A DNA stretch of 64,000 nt, from assembly GCA_021555075.1 (NCBI GenBank), contig JAKGBX010000005.1:1-64000 (forward strand). The letters run 5' to 3'. Numbering within the stretch: position 1 is the stretch's first letter; each line of letters opens with the position of its first letter. The notes beneath the pieces were generated by a model that worked only from the letters and a program-made list of their open reading frames with translations, was not told where the DNA came from and did no database searches. Position numbers and translations under genes: made by a program. Shown here one piece after another: positions 16,933-25,730 of this stretch. The DNA comes from Rhodobacteraceae bacterium LMO-JJ12. Lineage in GTDB: Bacteria > Pseudomonadota > Alphaproteobacteria > Rhodobacterales > Rhodobacteraceae.

Positions 16933-18000
16933 CTAAATCGCAATACTCCACATCCGAAACCGTCCCTGCCCCGTCACTTCACGGATTAGACCCTTCGCTT
17001 CCATCCAGGCGAGATTGCGTTGAGCGGTGGCGCGGCTAGCACCGATCCACATTTCGGCCATCGGGGCGGAAACGAGGGGCCATTCGGTCAGCAGGGCGCT
17101 CAGGACCGGCGGTGTCTTGCCTGAGAGCGTTGACATCTCTGCTTTGGCCTTCGCTGACCATGATTGGATATCGTCGAGGCGCCGCATCGCCATGTGGATA
17201 GCTGTCTGCATCCCCTCGAGCCATTGTTTAAGGCGCTCTGCCGATGGCCCACTCGCGCGCAGGCCCCCTGCCCCGCCCATTGCCAACGGTGCGAAAATTG
17301 CCCCGTTTCCCTCGCTAGCCGCGATGCGCGCGGCCGTGACCGCTGCTTCCACCCGATCGCCCTGCTGCCCAAGGCCCGCAAGACTCCAGAGATGAAACCC
17401 CATGCAGGCGCGGGTGATCGGATGAAGATCGGCGGCCTGTTTCATCAAATCCAGCCAACCGCTCGCGCGATCGTCGAAGCGCTCGGCATTTTCATCGATG
17501 TTTTCAGGATCGCGGCGGTCGAGGAAGGCTGCGATATCGACTATCGGGTCAGGACCGCCTGTCAGTCGCCGAACGGCCCATCCAATTCGCGCCAAGGCAT
17601 TTGGGTCATCTTGTGCGCCTGACAGGCGCATAGAAATCCATAGCGCCAGACGATCCGGGCCTACGCGATCTCCTGCAAACCAGCTCAGGTCTGCCGCCTC
17701 GATCAGTGCCAACCTATGCAGCCAGCCTTTGGGCGCGCGAGCCAATCGGTCATCGAGCGCACCCAAGCGCCCGGCCACCCTTGCCAGAAGCGCAGCCTGA
17801 TCCGCTTCGGCCCTTGCCCAGTCATCAATGAGGCCCTTTTCCGGCTGTCCCGCCCGAGGTCCGGGAGGCCGGTAATCCGGTTCCTCTTCGATCGGGCCCG
17901 GCAGATACCAGAGAACTTCTTCCGAAGCATCCTCATTCCCCTCTCCGATGTCGAGGGGTTCGTCGAAATCTTCAGGAATAATAGTCGATTGTGGCATCAT
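16933..18000 (-). CDS. DUF1612/HTH-type plasmid protein (RHE_PE00001-like)
   Basis: This 355-residue protein has an acidic N-terminus, a helical central region (LDDRLARAPKGWLHRLALIEA, typical of DUF1612 proteins of rhizobial plasmids) and a C-terminal winged-helix-like segment (MAEMWIGASRATAQRNLAWMEAKGLI). It may be a DNA-binding regulator. The family call is tentative. A 9-bp inverted repeat, ATGTGCAAA ... TTTGCACAT, directly precedes the start codon (18001-18028) and could be its own operator. Confidence 0.6.
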   Translation of the reverse strand: MMPQSTIIPEDFDEPLDIGEGNEDASEEVLWYLPGPIEEEPDYRPPGPRAGQPEKGLIDDWARAEADQAALLARVAGRLGALDDRLARAPKGWLHRLALIEAADLSWFAGDRVGPDRLALWISMRLSGAQDDPNALARIGWAVRRLTGGPDPIVDIAAFLDRRDPENIDENAERFDDRASGWLDLMKQAADLHPITRACMGFHLWSLAGLGQQGDRVEAAVTAARIAASEGNGAIFAPLAMGGAGGLRASGPSAERLKQWLEGMQTAIHMAMRRLDDIQSWSAKAKAEMSTLSGKTPPVLSALLTEWPLVSAPMAEMWIGASRATAQRNLAWMEAKGLIREVTGQGRFRMWSIAI

Positions 18001-18220
18001 ATGTGCAAAATACAGATTATTTGCACATTACCCAAGCTGTTTTGTGACCGTCGACAATGCTCTTTACACATTACGTGCGCGCGACTGCCGACGGAACCTT
18101 TCAGATCGCGATCAATGCAAGGAAACTAGGGGATTGTGCATCGGCACAATGAGAAAACACTTGCTTGCATTCGTTTGTAAACGGTCGTTTATTGCCGCTA
18201 TATGAAACTGCAAAAAGACT
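18001..18220. promoter_or_regulatory. Inverted-repeat-rich divergent region, candidate res site and operators
   Basis: Between the DUF1612-like gene and the serine recombinase lie ATGTGCAAA/TTTGCACAT (18001-18028) and a perfect ATTGTGC-N4-GCACAAT hairpin (18133-18150). A short AAAC-GGTC-GTTT repeat follows near 18178-18189. Serine recombinases commonly act at a cluster of inverted repeats next to their own gene, so this may be the res site. The exact crossover point cannot be assigned by eye. Confidence 0.4.
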
Positions 18221-18226
18221 GTTTTG

Positions 18227-19111
18227 ATGCCATTGATAGGCTATGCGCGCGTATCCACAGAGGATCAAACCCCCCTGCCCCAGTCGCAGGCCCTGAAATC
18301 TGCGGGTTGCGCCGAAATCTATGAAGAGCACGCCTCAGGCGGCAATCGCGCGCGGCCGGTGCTTGGGCGTGTGCTCGAACGCATCCAGAGTGGCGATACG
18401 CTGGTCGTCGTGAGGATCGACCGGCTTGCGCGGTCTCTGTCGCATCTGCTGGAAGTGATCGAGCGGCTGGAGGCTAGGGGTGCGTTCTTTCGCTCGATCC
18501 AGGACCCGATCGACACTGGATCCCCGCAGGGCAAGTTCACGCTGCAGGTCTTGGGCGCTGCGGCCGAGTTCGAGCGCGCCCTGATCCGGGAGCGCACCAA
18601 GGCCGGCCTCGCCAGTGCGCGCACAAAGGGCCGCGTGGGCGGAAACCCTGGACTGCGGGCCAAAGACCCTGCCGCTCTTCGCAAGGTGCGGCTAGCGCGA
18701 CAGGACGGCTACATGGAGCGTCTGAACGAAACGGCACAAGATTGGGTGCCCCATGTGCGCCGGTTGCGCCCTGACTTGGCCTGGGAAGACGTGGTGCGCA
18801 TCATCAACGGCCCCTTGCCCGAGGCGCGTCGCTGGACCCAAAGCCGTCTCTTGCGCGCCGTGAAGGCCTATGTCCGCGACGGCTTCCTGCCCGAGACAGT
18901 TTTGGCCCGCGCCGGCCGCCGCGAAACCGACGACCGCCTGCCCGCCATCGTCGCCGCCATCAAGGGCGCGGATCCCGGCATTACGCTCCAGGCGATCTGT
19001 GAACGGCTGGAATCAATGCGCGAACGCACACCACGTGGCCGAACGAGATGGCAGCCGTCGTCAGTCAAGATGCTGTTGGAGCGGGCGGAGAGGCTGGGGC
19101 TGCTTGAGTAG
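18227..19111 (+). CDS. Serine recombinase (resolvase family)
   Basis: The 294-residue protein has the N-terminal resolvase catalytic domain (IGYARVST with the nucleophilic Ser at residue 9, RIDRLARS, GSPQGKFTLQVLGAAAEFERALIRERT) and a longer C-terminal region with probable helix-turn-helix segments (residues about 195-290). It probably resolves plasmid multimers or acts for a lost transposon; no transposase is adjacent. ATG 18227 is preferred over the in-frame TTG one codon earlier. Inverted repeats lie upstream. Confidence 0.88.
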   Translation: MPLIGYARVSTEDQTPLPQSQALKSAGCAEIYEEHASGGNRARPVLGRVLERIQSGDTLVVVRIDRLARSLSHLLEVIERLEARGAFFRSIQDPIDTGSPQGKFTLQVLGAAAEFERALIRERTKAGLASARTKGRVGGNPGLRAKDPAALRKVRLARQDGYMERLNETAQDWVPHVRRLRPDLAWEDVVRIINGPLPEARRWTQSRLLRAVKAYVRDGFLPETVLARAGRRETDDRLPAIVAAIKGADPGITLQAICERLESMRERTPRGRTRWQPSSVKMLLERAERLGLLE

Positions 19112-19116
19112 CCTAA

Positions 19117-19159
19117 CAACCTTGCAAATCCTCCACTATAGGGAAGGATTACAAGGTTG
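19117..19159. terminator. Bidirectional stem-loop terminator
   Basis: CAACCTTG (19117-19124) pairs with CAAGGTTG (19152-19159), continued inward by AATCCT with AGGATT. It lies between the stop of the recombinase gene (plus) and the stop of vapC (minus), where a shared terminator is expected. No strong T tract is present. Confidence 0.5.
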
Positions 19160-19189
19160 TGGTCAGTTTCAGGCACAGAAGCCGTTCGC

Positions 19190-19585
19190 TCATGCAAAGG
19201 GGTTGACGATGCGAAGCTGGCCTTCCACCAGCAGGCCATCTTGCATGTCCTCGCTCCACAGCGTGGTACACCCCGCAACCAAAGCGCTGGCCACGATCAT
19301 CGCGTCGTAGATCGAGAAGCCGTAGCGTTCCGCCAAAGCGCGGCCGACGTCATGGGTCTGCACGGTGAGATCTTCGACGGGACACAAGGCGCGCACGCCT
19401 TCGAGAAAGGCCGCTGCTTCCTCCCAACCGAGGCCAGCTTTGCGGCGGCAGTTCACCAGTGACTCGTTTAGAACCTGAACGCTGATCCGGGGCCCCTGCC
19501 CCAGGATGACCTCGGCGCGATCGGCCTTTGGGCCGTCGTCGAGCAGGTAAAGAACGACATTCGTGTCCGCGAACTCAACGCTCAT
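19190..19585 (-). CDS. vapC: PIN-domain ribonuclease toxin VapC
   Basis: This 131-residue protein has the PIN metal-binding acidic residues D7 (ADTNVV), E41, D94 (SIYDAMIVASA) and D113 (SEDMQDG). VapC toxins cut tRNA or rRNA when the unstable antitoxin is lost, which keeps the plasmid in the population. The start codon overlaps the antitoxin gene by 11 bases, the usual VapBC order with antitoxin first. Confidence 0.92.
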   Translation of the reverse strand: MSVEFADTNVVLYLLDDGPKADRAEVILGQGPRISVQVLNESLVNCRRKAGLGWEEAAAFLEGVRALCPVEDLTVQTHDVGRALAERYGFSIYDAMIVASALVAGCTTLWSEDMQDGLLVEGQLRIVNPFA

Positions 19586-19802
19586 GTGCGTCGTCGCGGC
19601 TCAGACGTTCTGCTGCGGACAACTTGCCCCGGAAGCGGCGCAGGCCGGTAAGTACCTCATCCGCACGAGCAAGGCGACGGACTCTGACCCGACCGTCGTC
19701 CTTGACCAGGTCGATCTGATCACCCTCCTTGAGACCAAGCTCTCGGACGAGCTCCGCGGGCAAACGGACGGCCAGCGAGTTACCCCATTTTGCGACCTGC
19801 AT
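19575..19802 (-). CDS. vapB: AbrB/MazE-fold antitoxin VapB
   Basis: The 75-residue protein begins MQVAKWGNSLAVRLPAELV, the SpoVT/AbrB DNA-binding fold, and ends in a toxin-binding tail (LRRFRGKLSAAERL). It neutralises the adjacent VapC and represses the operon. ATG 19802 was chosen because the AbrB fold starts there; longer in-frame sequence upstream crosses the operator. A perfect palindrome lies just upstream (19817-19844). Confidence 0.9.
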   Translation of the reverse strand: MQVAKWGNSLAVRLPAELVRELGLKEGDQIDLVKDDGRVRVRRLARADEVLTGLRRFRGKLSAAERLSRDDAHER

Positions 19803-19816
19803 CGTGACCTCCCATG

Positions 19817-19844
19817 CGGATATACGTCTTGTAATGTATATCCG
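19817..19844. promoter_or_regulatory. VapB operator palindrome
   Basis: CGGATATAC (19817-19825) and GTATATCCG (19836-19844) form a perfect 9-bp inverted repeat with a 10-base spacer, 15 bases upstream of the vapB start codon. AbrB-type antitoxins bind such paired sites to autoregulate. Confidence 0.7.
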
Positions 19845-20010
19845 AAAGGTTCCTAAGACAAGCCTGCCGCAAACCCTAGCTACTCTTGTGCATGACGCAG
19901 CGACTGACACCAAATCTAGAAAGAGCTTGCACGAATCTGATAGCTCGGGCAATAGTCTCGATAAATAACGCGCGATCACATAAAAAACGCGCCCACGAAT
20001 CGAGGCAGAG

Positions 20011-21204
20011 ATGAGCGAAGCTGAGCAGGACCTGGACATTGCCATCGGGCACTACGCAGAGCTTCTTGCGTCCAATCTTCATGCGCAACGTGCTGCCCAC
20101 TTCCCTCCCGACGCCAAAAAAGTCATGCGCAGCCTGACCAGCGGCGAGGCGGCCGAGTTGCTTGGCGTCGATCATACCTACCTTCGCAAGCTTCATCGAG
20201 AAGGAAAGATCGCTGACGTCGAAACCACTGCGGGCAGCCACCGGCGATATACCCTCGATGATATCTGGGAGATTCGCCACGCTCTTGAGGCAAACGCGAA
20301 GAAGCCTGGAACCTACGTTCCGGGGCGTCGTGCCGGTGACGAGCTTCAGATTGTTTCTGTTGTGAACTTCAAAGGCGGGTCCGGGAAAACGACAACATCC
20401 GCTCACCTTGCACAGCGCTTGGCTCTCAAGGGATATCGTGTCCTTGCGATCGATCTGGACCCCCAGGCATCCCTTTCCGCGCTGCATGGCATCCAGCCTG
20501 AGCTGGACCTGATGGAGGGTGGCACGCTGTATGATGCGGTTCGCTACGATGAACCGGTCCCGATCTCGGACGTGATCCGCAAGACCTACATCCGTGGTCT
20601 TGACCTGATTCCCGGGAACCTCGAGCTCATGGAATTCGAACATGAGACACCGGCAGCCATTCAGCGTGGCGGCGCCCGCGCATTCTTTGCCCGTGTGCGC
20701 GACGCGCTCGACAGTGTCGAAGCGGACTATGACGTCGTCGTCATCGACTGTCCGCCGCAGCTTGGTTTTTTAACCATGTCCGCCCTTTCAGCATCTTCAG
20801 GGGTGCTTGTTACCGTTCACCCCCAAATGCTCGATCTGATGTCCATGTCGCAGTTTTTGCGCATGACCGCTGATCTGCTTGGCGTCATCCGGGATGCTGG
20901 CGCAAACCTTCGCTTCGACTGGCTGCGCTTTCTGCCGACCCGCTACAAGGTGGGTGATGCCCCGCAGACCGAGGTTATTGCTTTCATCCGGGGTCTGTTC
21001 GGCAGGTCAGTCCTGACCAACCACATGGTTGAGTCTACTGCGATCTCTGATGCAGGGCTGACGAAGCAGACGCTCTACGAGGCCGACAAGAAGGACTTCA
21101 CGCGTCAGACTTTCGATCGTGCAATCGAATCCATGAACGCCGTCAACGACGAGATCGCGGCGATCATCCAGAACACGTGGGGACGCAATGGCAAGAAAGC
21201 CTAA
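20011..21204 (+). CDS. repA: Plasmid partition ATPase RepA (ParA type) of a repABC cassette
   Basis: The 397-residue protein has an N-terminal MerR-like DNA-binding region (SGEAAELLGVDHTYLRKLHREGK), a deviant Walker A motif (KGGSGKTTT, residues 121-129), and the Walker A' and B regions (IDLDPQASLS, VVIDCPPQLGF). RepA segregates plasmid copies with RepB and represses the repABC operon. repB starts 17 bases before its stop. The AUG at 20011 gives the usual family length. Confidence 0.96.
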   Translation: MSEAEQDLDIAIGHYAELLASNLHAQRAAHFPPDAKKVMRSLTSGEAAELLGVDHTYLRKLHREGKIADVETTAGSHRRYTLDDIWEIRHALEANAKKPGTYVPGRRAGDELQIVSVVNFKGGSGKTTTSAHLAQRLALKGYRVLAIDLDPQASLSALHGIQPELDLMEGGTLYDAVRYDEPVPISDVIRKTYIRGLDLIPGNLELMEFEHETPAAIQRGGARAFFARVRDALDSVEADYDVVVIDCPPQLGFLTMSALSASSGVLVTVHPQMLDLMSMSQFLRMTADLLGVIRDAGANLRFDWLRFLPTRYKVGDAPQTEVIAFIRGLFGRSVLTNHMVESTAISDAGLTKQTLYEADKKDFTRQTFDRAIESMNAVNDEIAAIIQNTWGRNGKKA

Positions 21205-22120
21205 ACTGGGACTGCCACTGCAGACCCTGCGCAACGCGCCCGACGCTCTTGAAGGGCGCAGGCTGCGCGGCGGCGTTTTCGAAATCGAGCCTGACCAAAT
21301 CGAAACCACAGGTCGGCTCGATGACAGGCTGCAGATTGAGACTGCGGGCCTCAAGGCGTCAATTTCCAAGAACGGACAGCGAGTACCAATCCTCGTCCGG
21401 CCGCTTGATGGTGATCGCTACAGCCTGATCTATGGCCGTCGTCGACTGGAAGCTTGCAGAGAACTTGGGATCAAGGTCCGCGCCATTGTCACAGAGATGG
21501 AGGGCGATCAGGCACTTCGTGATCAGCTGTTAGAGAACCAGGAGCGGCGGGATCTAAGCTTCATCGAACGAGCGCTTGTTGCCGCAGCCTTGCTCGACGG
21601 TGACCATCTGAGCGCATCCGAACGCACTAACAAGGGTGTCGCCGAGGTTCTCAATCTGACCGAGGCAGGAGTGTCGCAGCTGTTAAGCGTGGTCCGCACC
21701 GTTGGGGAGGAGTTGGTCCTCGCCATCGGTGCCGCTCCGGGCATTGGTCGGCCCAGGTGGGAAGAGCTCAAGAAGTTGCTGGGGGCTACGGATGCCGATC
21801 GCGAACTGCTTGCAGCTTTGGCGGGTGAGGCCAAGACATCCTACCAAGGCGGTATTGACGAGAAATCCGATCATGCATTTTTGGCCGTCCTCTCTGCTGC
21901 AGGGAAGCCCGAACAGACCACATCCTCGTCTCGCCCTCGCGGGCGGCCCGGCACGGTGATTCCGGGGGTCGGTGCCGCCACTGTCACGATCGGACGTCGT
22001 GGAAAGCAACTCAAGCTCGAGTTGAAGGCCGAGGAGAGCGATTTTGTCAGCTGGCTTGAGGGCAACGCCCCGCAGCTGATCACCGAGCTTCACGAGCGCT
22101 GGAAGCGTTCGGAAGACTGA
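21188..22120 (+). CDS. repB: Plasmid partition DNA-binding protein RepB (ParB type)
   Basis: The 310-residue protein has the ParB N-terminal domain (IYGRRRLEACRELG, LLENQERRDLSFIERALVAAALL), a helix-turn-helix (GVAEVLNLTEAGVSQLLSVV) and a C-terminal dimerisation part. RepB binds parS-type palindromes and stimulates RepA. Candidate binding sites lie after repC at 23541-23603. It overlaps repA by 17 bases. The 201 bases to repC hold the counter-transcribed RNA. Confidence 0.95.
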   Translation: MARKPKLGLPLQTLRNAPDALEGRRLRGGVFEIEPDQIETTGRLDDRLQIETAGLKASISKNGQRVPILVRPLDGDRYSLIYGRRRLEACRELGIKVRAIVTEMEGDQALRDQLLENQERRDLSFIERALVAAALLDGDHLSASERTNKGVAEVLNLTEAGVSQLLSVVRTVGEELVLAIGAAPGIGRPRWEELKKLLGATDADRELLAALAGEAKTSYQGGIDEKSDHAFLAVLSAAGKPEQTTSSSRPRGRPGTVIPGVGAATVTIGRRGKQLKLELKAEESDFVSWLEGNAPQLITELHERWKRSED

Positions 22121-22160
22121 GGAAGAGCAACAATCAAAAAGGAGGCACGAGACAGGCAGA

Positions 22161-22248
22161 AAAGAAAAAGGCCCCGAGAAGCAAGCTTCACGAGACCTTT
22201 CTTAGGTTTCGCACGGGACCAGCCCGCTACAAAACTTCAGTTTTCGCA
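22161..22248 (-). ncRNA. Counter-transcribed RNA controlling repC (incompatibility RNA)
   Basis: On the minus strand a promoter is visible: TTGCGG (22278-22283 complement), a 17-base spacer, and TACATT (22255-22260 complement). The transcript would include a small hairpin (AAAACT-TC-AGTTTT, 22231-22244). It would end in a 13-bp stem (22170-22197) followed by a T-rich run. This position between repB and repC is where repABC plasmids encode the small antisense RNA that limits repC expression and sets incompatibility. Confidence 0.8.
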
Positions 22249-22265
22249 CCTCTGAATGTAGCGAT

Positions 22266-22306
22266 CTGGCCCCTTTCCCGCAAGCGCAAAGCGATTCGCG
22301 GGCCAG
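22266..22306 (+). promoter_or_regulatory. repC leader stem-loop (attenuator or SD-sequestering)
   Basis: CTGGCCC (22266-22272) pairs with GGGCCAG (22300-22306), extended by CGC/GCG inside, in the repC leader. It covers or abuts the weak AGGGAA ribosome-binding site and is followed by AATTTTG. In repABC plasmids the antisense RNA shifts this leader into such a terminator-like structure. It also overlaps the antisense promoter -35. Confidence 0.55.
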
Positions 22307-22321
22307 GGAAATTTTGCCTTC

Positions 22322-23545
22322 GTGAATGACATCATGGATTACACACCGATTTCGCCGTTTATGCGGCCGATCTCGCACGCCCATCTGCGCGTGGTCGAGC
22401 GTCCTGAGGCGTCTGTTCCCGGCAAGCCCGTCAACAAGTGGGAGCTCCTCCGTGAGCTGTCCAAGGCACAGGCCGCCTTCGGGGTTTCCGAGCGCGATCT
22501 GACCGTTCTTCAGGGACTTCTCAGCTTTTTTCCGGACGATGCGCTTGGCGGGAACACCGAAATGGTCGTCTTCCCATCCAACAAGGCGATCTGCGAGCGG
22601 CTGAACGGCATGCCTTGCTCGACGATGCGCCGTCACCTCGCCCGGTTGGTAGAGGCACGCTTGCTCATGCGGCGCGATAGCCCCAATGGGAAGCGGTATG
22701 TGCGCAAGCGTGGCGAAGATCGGGTGGCCTTCGGCTTTGATCTCTCCCCGCTCTATTGCCGGGCCGAGGAAATTGCACGGGCTGCAGAGGCTGTGCGTGA
22801 GGCCGAGGACCGTGTGCGGCGACTGAGGGAGGTAGTGAGCCTTATGCGTCGCGACTTGGCCGCTCTGGCGGAGTTCGGCGAGGAGATCCAGCCCGGGCTT
22901 GGCCTATGGGACCAGCTCCGCGACAAGGCAGCCCTCACCGCCCGCGCTCTTCGCCGCAAACTCTCGCTTGAGGATCTGTCGGCATTTCGGACTGAACTGG
23001 AGACCCTTCTTGACCAGGCGCGTAATGTGATTGACGGTCCTGAAACAGAAGAAATGAACACCAATGATGCCCAATGTGAGCGTCACCATCATAATTCAAA
23101 TAAAGAATCTATAGATCTTGAACCTGCCTTAGAAAAAGGCGGGGCGGCGGGACGCGCGCCTGATGATGATACGGGTGAGCCCGTGGCTGACCTTGAAGAG
23201 TCTGACACGAGGCGGGTGCCGAAAATCCCACTCCACCTGGTAATCGCCGGCTGTCCCTCGCTCAAGACTTTCTATCAGGGCGACATTCGACACTGGCACC
23301 AACTTTTCGACGCGGCTTGTCATGTAAGGCCGGCCATGGGGATCAGTGTTTCCGCGTGGGAAGAAGCGCAACGCTGCATGGGACCAGAGCAAGCCTCGAT
23401 CGTCGTCGTGGCCATGCTGGAACGATTCTCTGACATCAGATCACCGGGTGGATACTTGCGGGCGCTGACGTCCAAGGCCGCGGCGGGCGAATTCTCTTGC
23501 GGTCCGATGGTCATGGCTTTGATCGGTCGGCGAAGTGCGGCTTAA
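22322..23545 (+). CDS. repC: Replication initiator RepC
   Basis: The 407-residue protein matches RepC: N-terminal YTPISPFMRPISHAHLR, a winged-helix region (MVVFPSNKAICERLNGMPCSTMRRHLARLVEARLL), a coiled-coil-like middle, and a C-terminal domain ending in YLRALTSKAAAGEFS. RepC starts replication at the oriV, which is usually within repC itself. The start is GTG 22322 or ATG 22334. The stop codon lies inside the first of two palindromes that may be parS. Expression is probably limited by the antisense RNA at 22161-22248. Confidence 0.96.
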   Translation: MNDIMDYTPISPFMRPISHAHLRVVERPEASVPGKPVNKWELLRELSKAQAAFGVSERDLTVLQGLLSFFPDDALGGNTEMVVFPSNKAICERLNGMPCSTMRRHLARLVEARLLMRRDSPNGKRYVRKRGEDRVAFGFDLSPLYCRAEEIARAAEAVREAEDRVRRLREVVSLMRRDLAALAEFGEEIQPGLGLWDQLRDKAALTARALRRKLSLEDLSAFRTELETLLDQARNVIDGPETEEMNTNDAQCERHHHNSNKESIDLEPALEKGGAAGRAPDDDTGEPVADLEESDTRRVPKIPLHLVIAGCPSLKTFYQGDIRHWHQLFDAACHVRPAMGISVSAWEEAQRCMGPEQASIVVVAMLERFSDIRSPGGYLRALTSKAAAGEFSCGPMVMALIGRRSAA

Positions 23546-23603
23546 CAGCTGTTAAGTTTCAACGCCGCGGTGCTCAGTTGGCATGACTTAACAGCTGTTA
23601 AGT
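23541..23603. repeat. Two copies of a parS-like palindrome
   Basis: CTTAACAGCTGTTAAG is present at 23541-23556 and, within an 18-bp perfect palindrome, at 23586-23603. RepABC centromeres are 16-bp palindromes with a central GC (GTT-N4-GC-N4-AAC); these fit except for the outermost base pair. One overlaps the repC stop, both lie before the next gene. They are the best candidates for RepB binding and for the plasmid's compatibility determinant. Confidence 0.7.
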
Positions 23604-23713
23604 CGCCTCTTGGCAACCATACGATCATCGAGAGGGAAAGGAGTGTTGGTTTGAGGGTGACGGGAAATGAGATCGGGAGAGTGGCTTCCGGCGCCCGTCG
23701 TGGAGAAGATCTG

Positions 23714-25475
23714 ATGACGAAAGCTGTCCGGAAAATCACCCTGTCCCCTTCGCGGGATATCCCTTTTGACAAGCTGGTCCTGAGCCAGTCCAACGTGCGG
23801 CGCATCAAGGCTGGCGTGTCTGTCGAGGAACTGGCCGAAGACATCGCCCGCCGCGGTCTGTTGCAGAGCCTGAGCGTGCGGCCCGTCTTGGCTGACGACG
23901 GCACCGAGACCGGCAAGTTCGAGATCCCGGTCGGTGGCCGTCGGTTCCAAGCATTGTCCCTGCTGGTGAAGCAGAAGTGTTTGGCAAAGACCCCGCCCAT
24001 TCCTTGCATCGTGCGCGATGCTGCGTCCGACATCCTGGCCGAGGATGATTCCCTTGCAGAAAGCATGCATCGCGTCGCCCTGCACCCGCTCGACCAATTC
24101 CGCGCGTTTGTGGCGCTGAGGGACAAGGGCCAGAGCGATGCAGAGATTGCCGCCGCCTTCTTCGTGACGCCGCAGATCGTGAAGCAGCGCTTGAAACTCG
24201 CTTCCGTCGCCTCTGCCCTGCTTGAGGTCTATGCCGAGGATGGCATGACGCTGGAGCAGCTCATGGCCTTCACCGTGAACCCCGATCATGCGCGTCAGGT
24301 TCAGGTCTGGGATGTGATCCATTCATCCTGGAACAAGGAGCCATTCCAGATCCGGCGCATGCTGACCGAGACCTCGGTCCGGGCGTCTGACCGGCGCGCG
24401 GTCTTTGTGGGTGTTGAGGCCTACGAAGCGGCGGGCGGCACGATGTTGCATGACCTCTTTCAGGGCGATGACGGTGGCTGGCTCGAGGACCCTGCCCTGC
24501 TCGATCGGCTGGTGACGGAAAAACTCCAGGCCAAGGCTGAGACGGTTGCCGTTGAGGGCTGGAAGTGGATCGAGGTCGCGCTTGACCTGCCCTACGGCTA
24601 CAGCCACGGCCTGCGGTCCCTGTCAGGTGATCCGGCACCGATGACGGATGACGAAGGCGCGGCCCATGCCAAGCTGCTCGCCGAATACCGGGCGCTGGAA
24701 GAGGAATACGCGGGTCAGGATGAAATCCCCGACGGGATCGACACGCGGCTTGGCGTGTTGGAAACGGAGATGGAAAAGATCGAGACCCGGCCGTTGATCT
24801 TCGACGCGGAGGAGATCGGGCGGGCAGGGGCGTTCGTCACGCTCGACCGCTACGGCGCGCTGGCCGTCTATCGCGGCTATGTGCGTCCAGAGGATGAGCC
24901 GGTTGACGTGACAGCGGTCCAGGATGGTGCTGATCCTGCGGTGGCGGGGCAGGGGGATGATCGTGATCTCACCGATGGCTATGACAGTGCCGCTCATGCC
25001 GGAACCGTCATCATGTCGGGAGGCCAGCCGATTGGCGGCGATCTGCCGGAGGATGAGGATGACGGAGCGCTGAAGCCACTGCCCGAGCGGCTCGTAATCG
25101 AGTTGACGGCACACCGGACGCTGGCGCTGCGTGAAGCGATCGGGCGCTCGCCCGACGTGGCGTTGATTCTGCTGCTGCTGAAGATTGTGACGGACACCTT
25201 CCGCACTTCCTCTGCTTCGGGAAGCTGTCTCGAAGCCTCAGTGCGTCACATCTACATGCCGGCGCAGGCGAGCGATCTGAAGGACAGCGTGGTGGCAAAG
25301 CTGGTCGACGAGCGTCATGCGCCGGAACGATCTCGTGGCGCTTGACGATGAGGACCATGCCGAAGGGCAGGGGGCGGATGCCGAAGCGGCTGACAGCGTC
25401 AGTGAAGCTGACCTTCCTGCATTTCTGACGGATGACCTGCCTGCTGAAGGCGCGTCGATGCTGGCCTCGGAATAA
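23714..25475 (+). pseudogene. Large ParB-like protein gene, truncated by deletion and frameshift
   Basis: The open frame from ATG 23714 to 25345 encodes a ParB nuclease-type N-terminal domain (LSQSNVRRI, VGGRRFQAL, AEDDSLAESMHRVALHPLDQFRAF) plus a long helical region up to SASGSCLEASVRHIYMPAQASDLKDSVVAKLVDERHA. It then ends in 5 unrelated residues. Another frame from 25317 to 25475 continues with an acidic tail (MRRNDLVALDDEDHAEGQ, DLPAFLTDDLPAEGAS) typical of the C-terminus of such proteins. The second copy in this window (39609-41591) is intact but diverged. I infer an internal deletion that joined the two parts out of frame; the N-terminal part may still be made. Confidence 0.7.
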
Positions 25476-25574
25476 CGTGATCCAGCGGGGGGCGGAGATT
25501 CCGCCCCCAATCACCCTATAGTGTAATAATATCAATGGGATGAGCGCGATTACTCGCATTCAGAATGAAGAATC

Positions 25575-25730
25575 ATGTCTACAACAACCATCATCGACAC
25601 CGCACCCCTCGGGGCGCTGCGACGTGAGACTTCAAGGCCAATGCTCCCGATCTTTCACATGGGCATTTGGAGCATCCGTTGGCAATCTGACGGATGCCTG
25701 AAATCCAGAAGTTTCACCGGGACGTGGTGA
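25575..25730 (+). pseudogene. 5' remnant of a plasmid backbone gene cut by an insertion
   Basis: A short frame starts MSTTTIIDTAPLGAL, which resembles the start of a conserved plasmid protein usually found after this type of ParB-like gene; this resemblance is from memory. After about residue 15 the sequence turns into unrelated residues that run antisense to the end of the histidine kinase gene. The break near 25620 is therefore a likely left boundary of the 25632-36318 module. The stretch 25476-25574 shows nothing else. Confidence 0.4.

Noticed and set aside
18227-19111. Tn3-type transposon
   Set aside because: Only the recombinase is present; no transposase or terminal inverted repeats were found.
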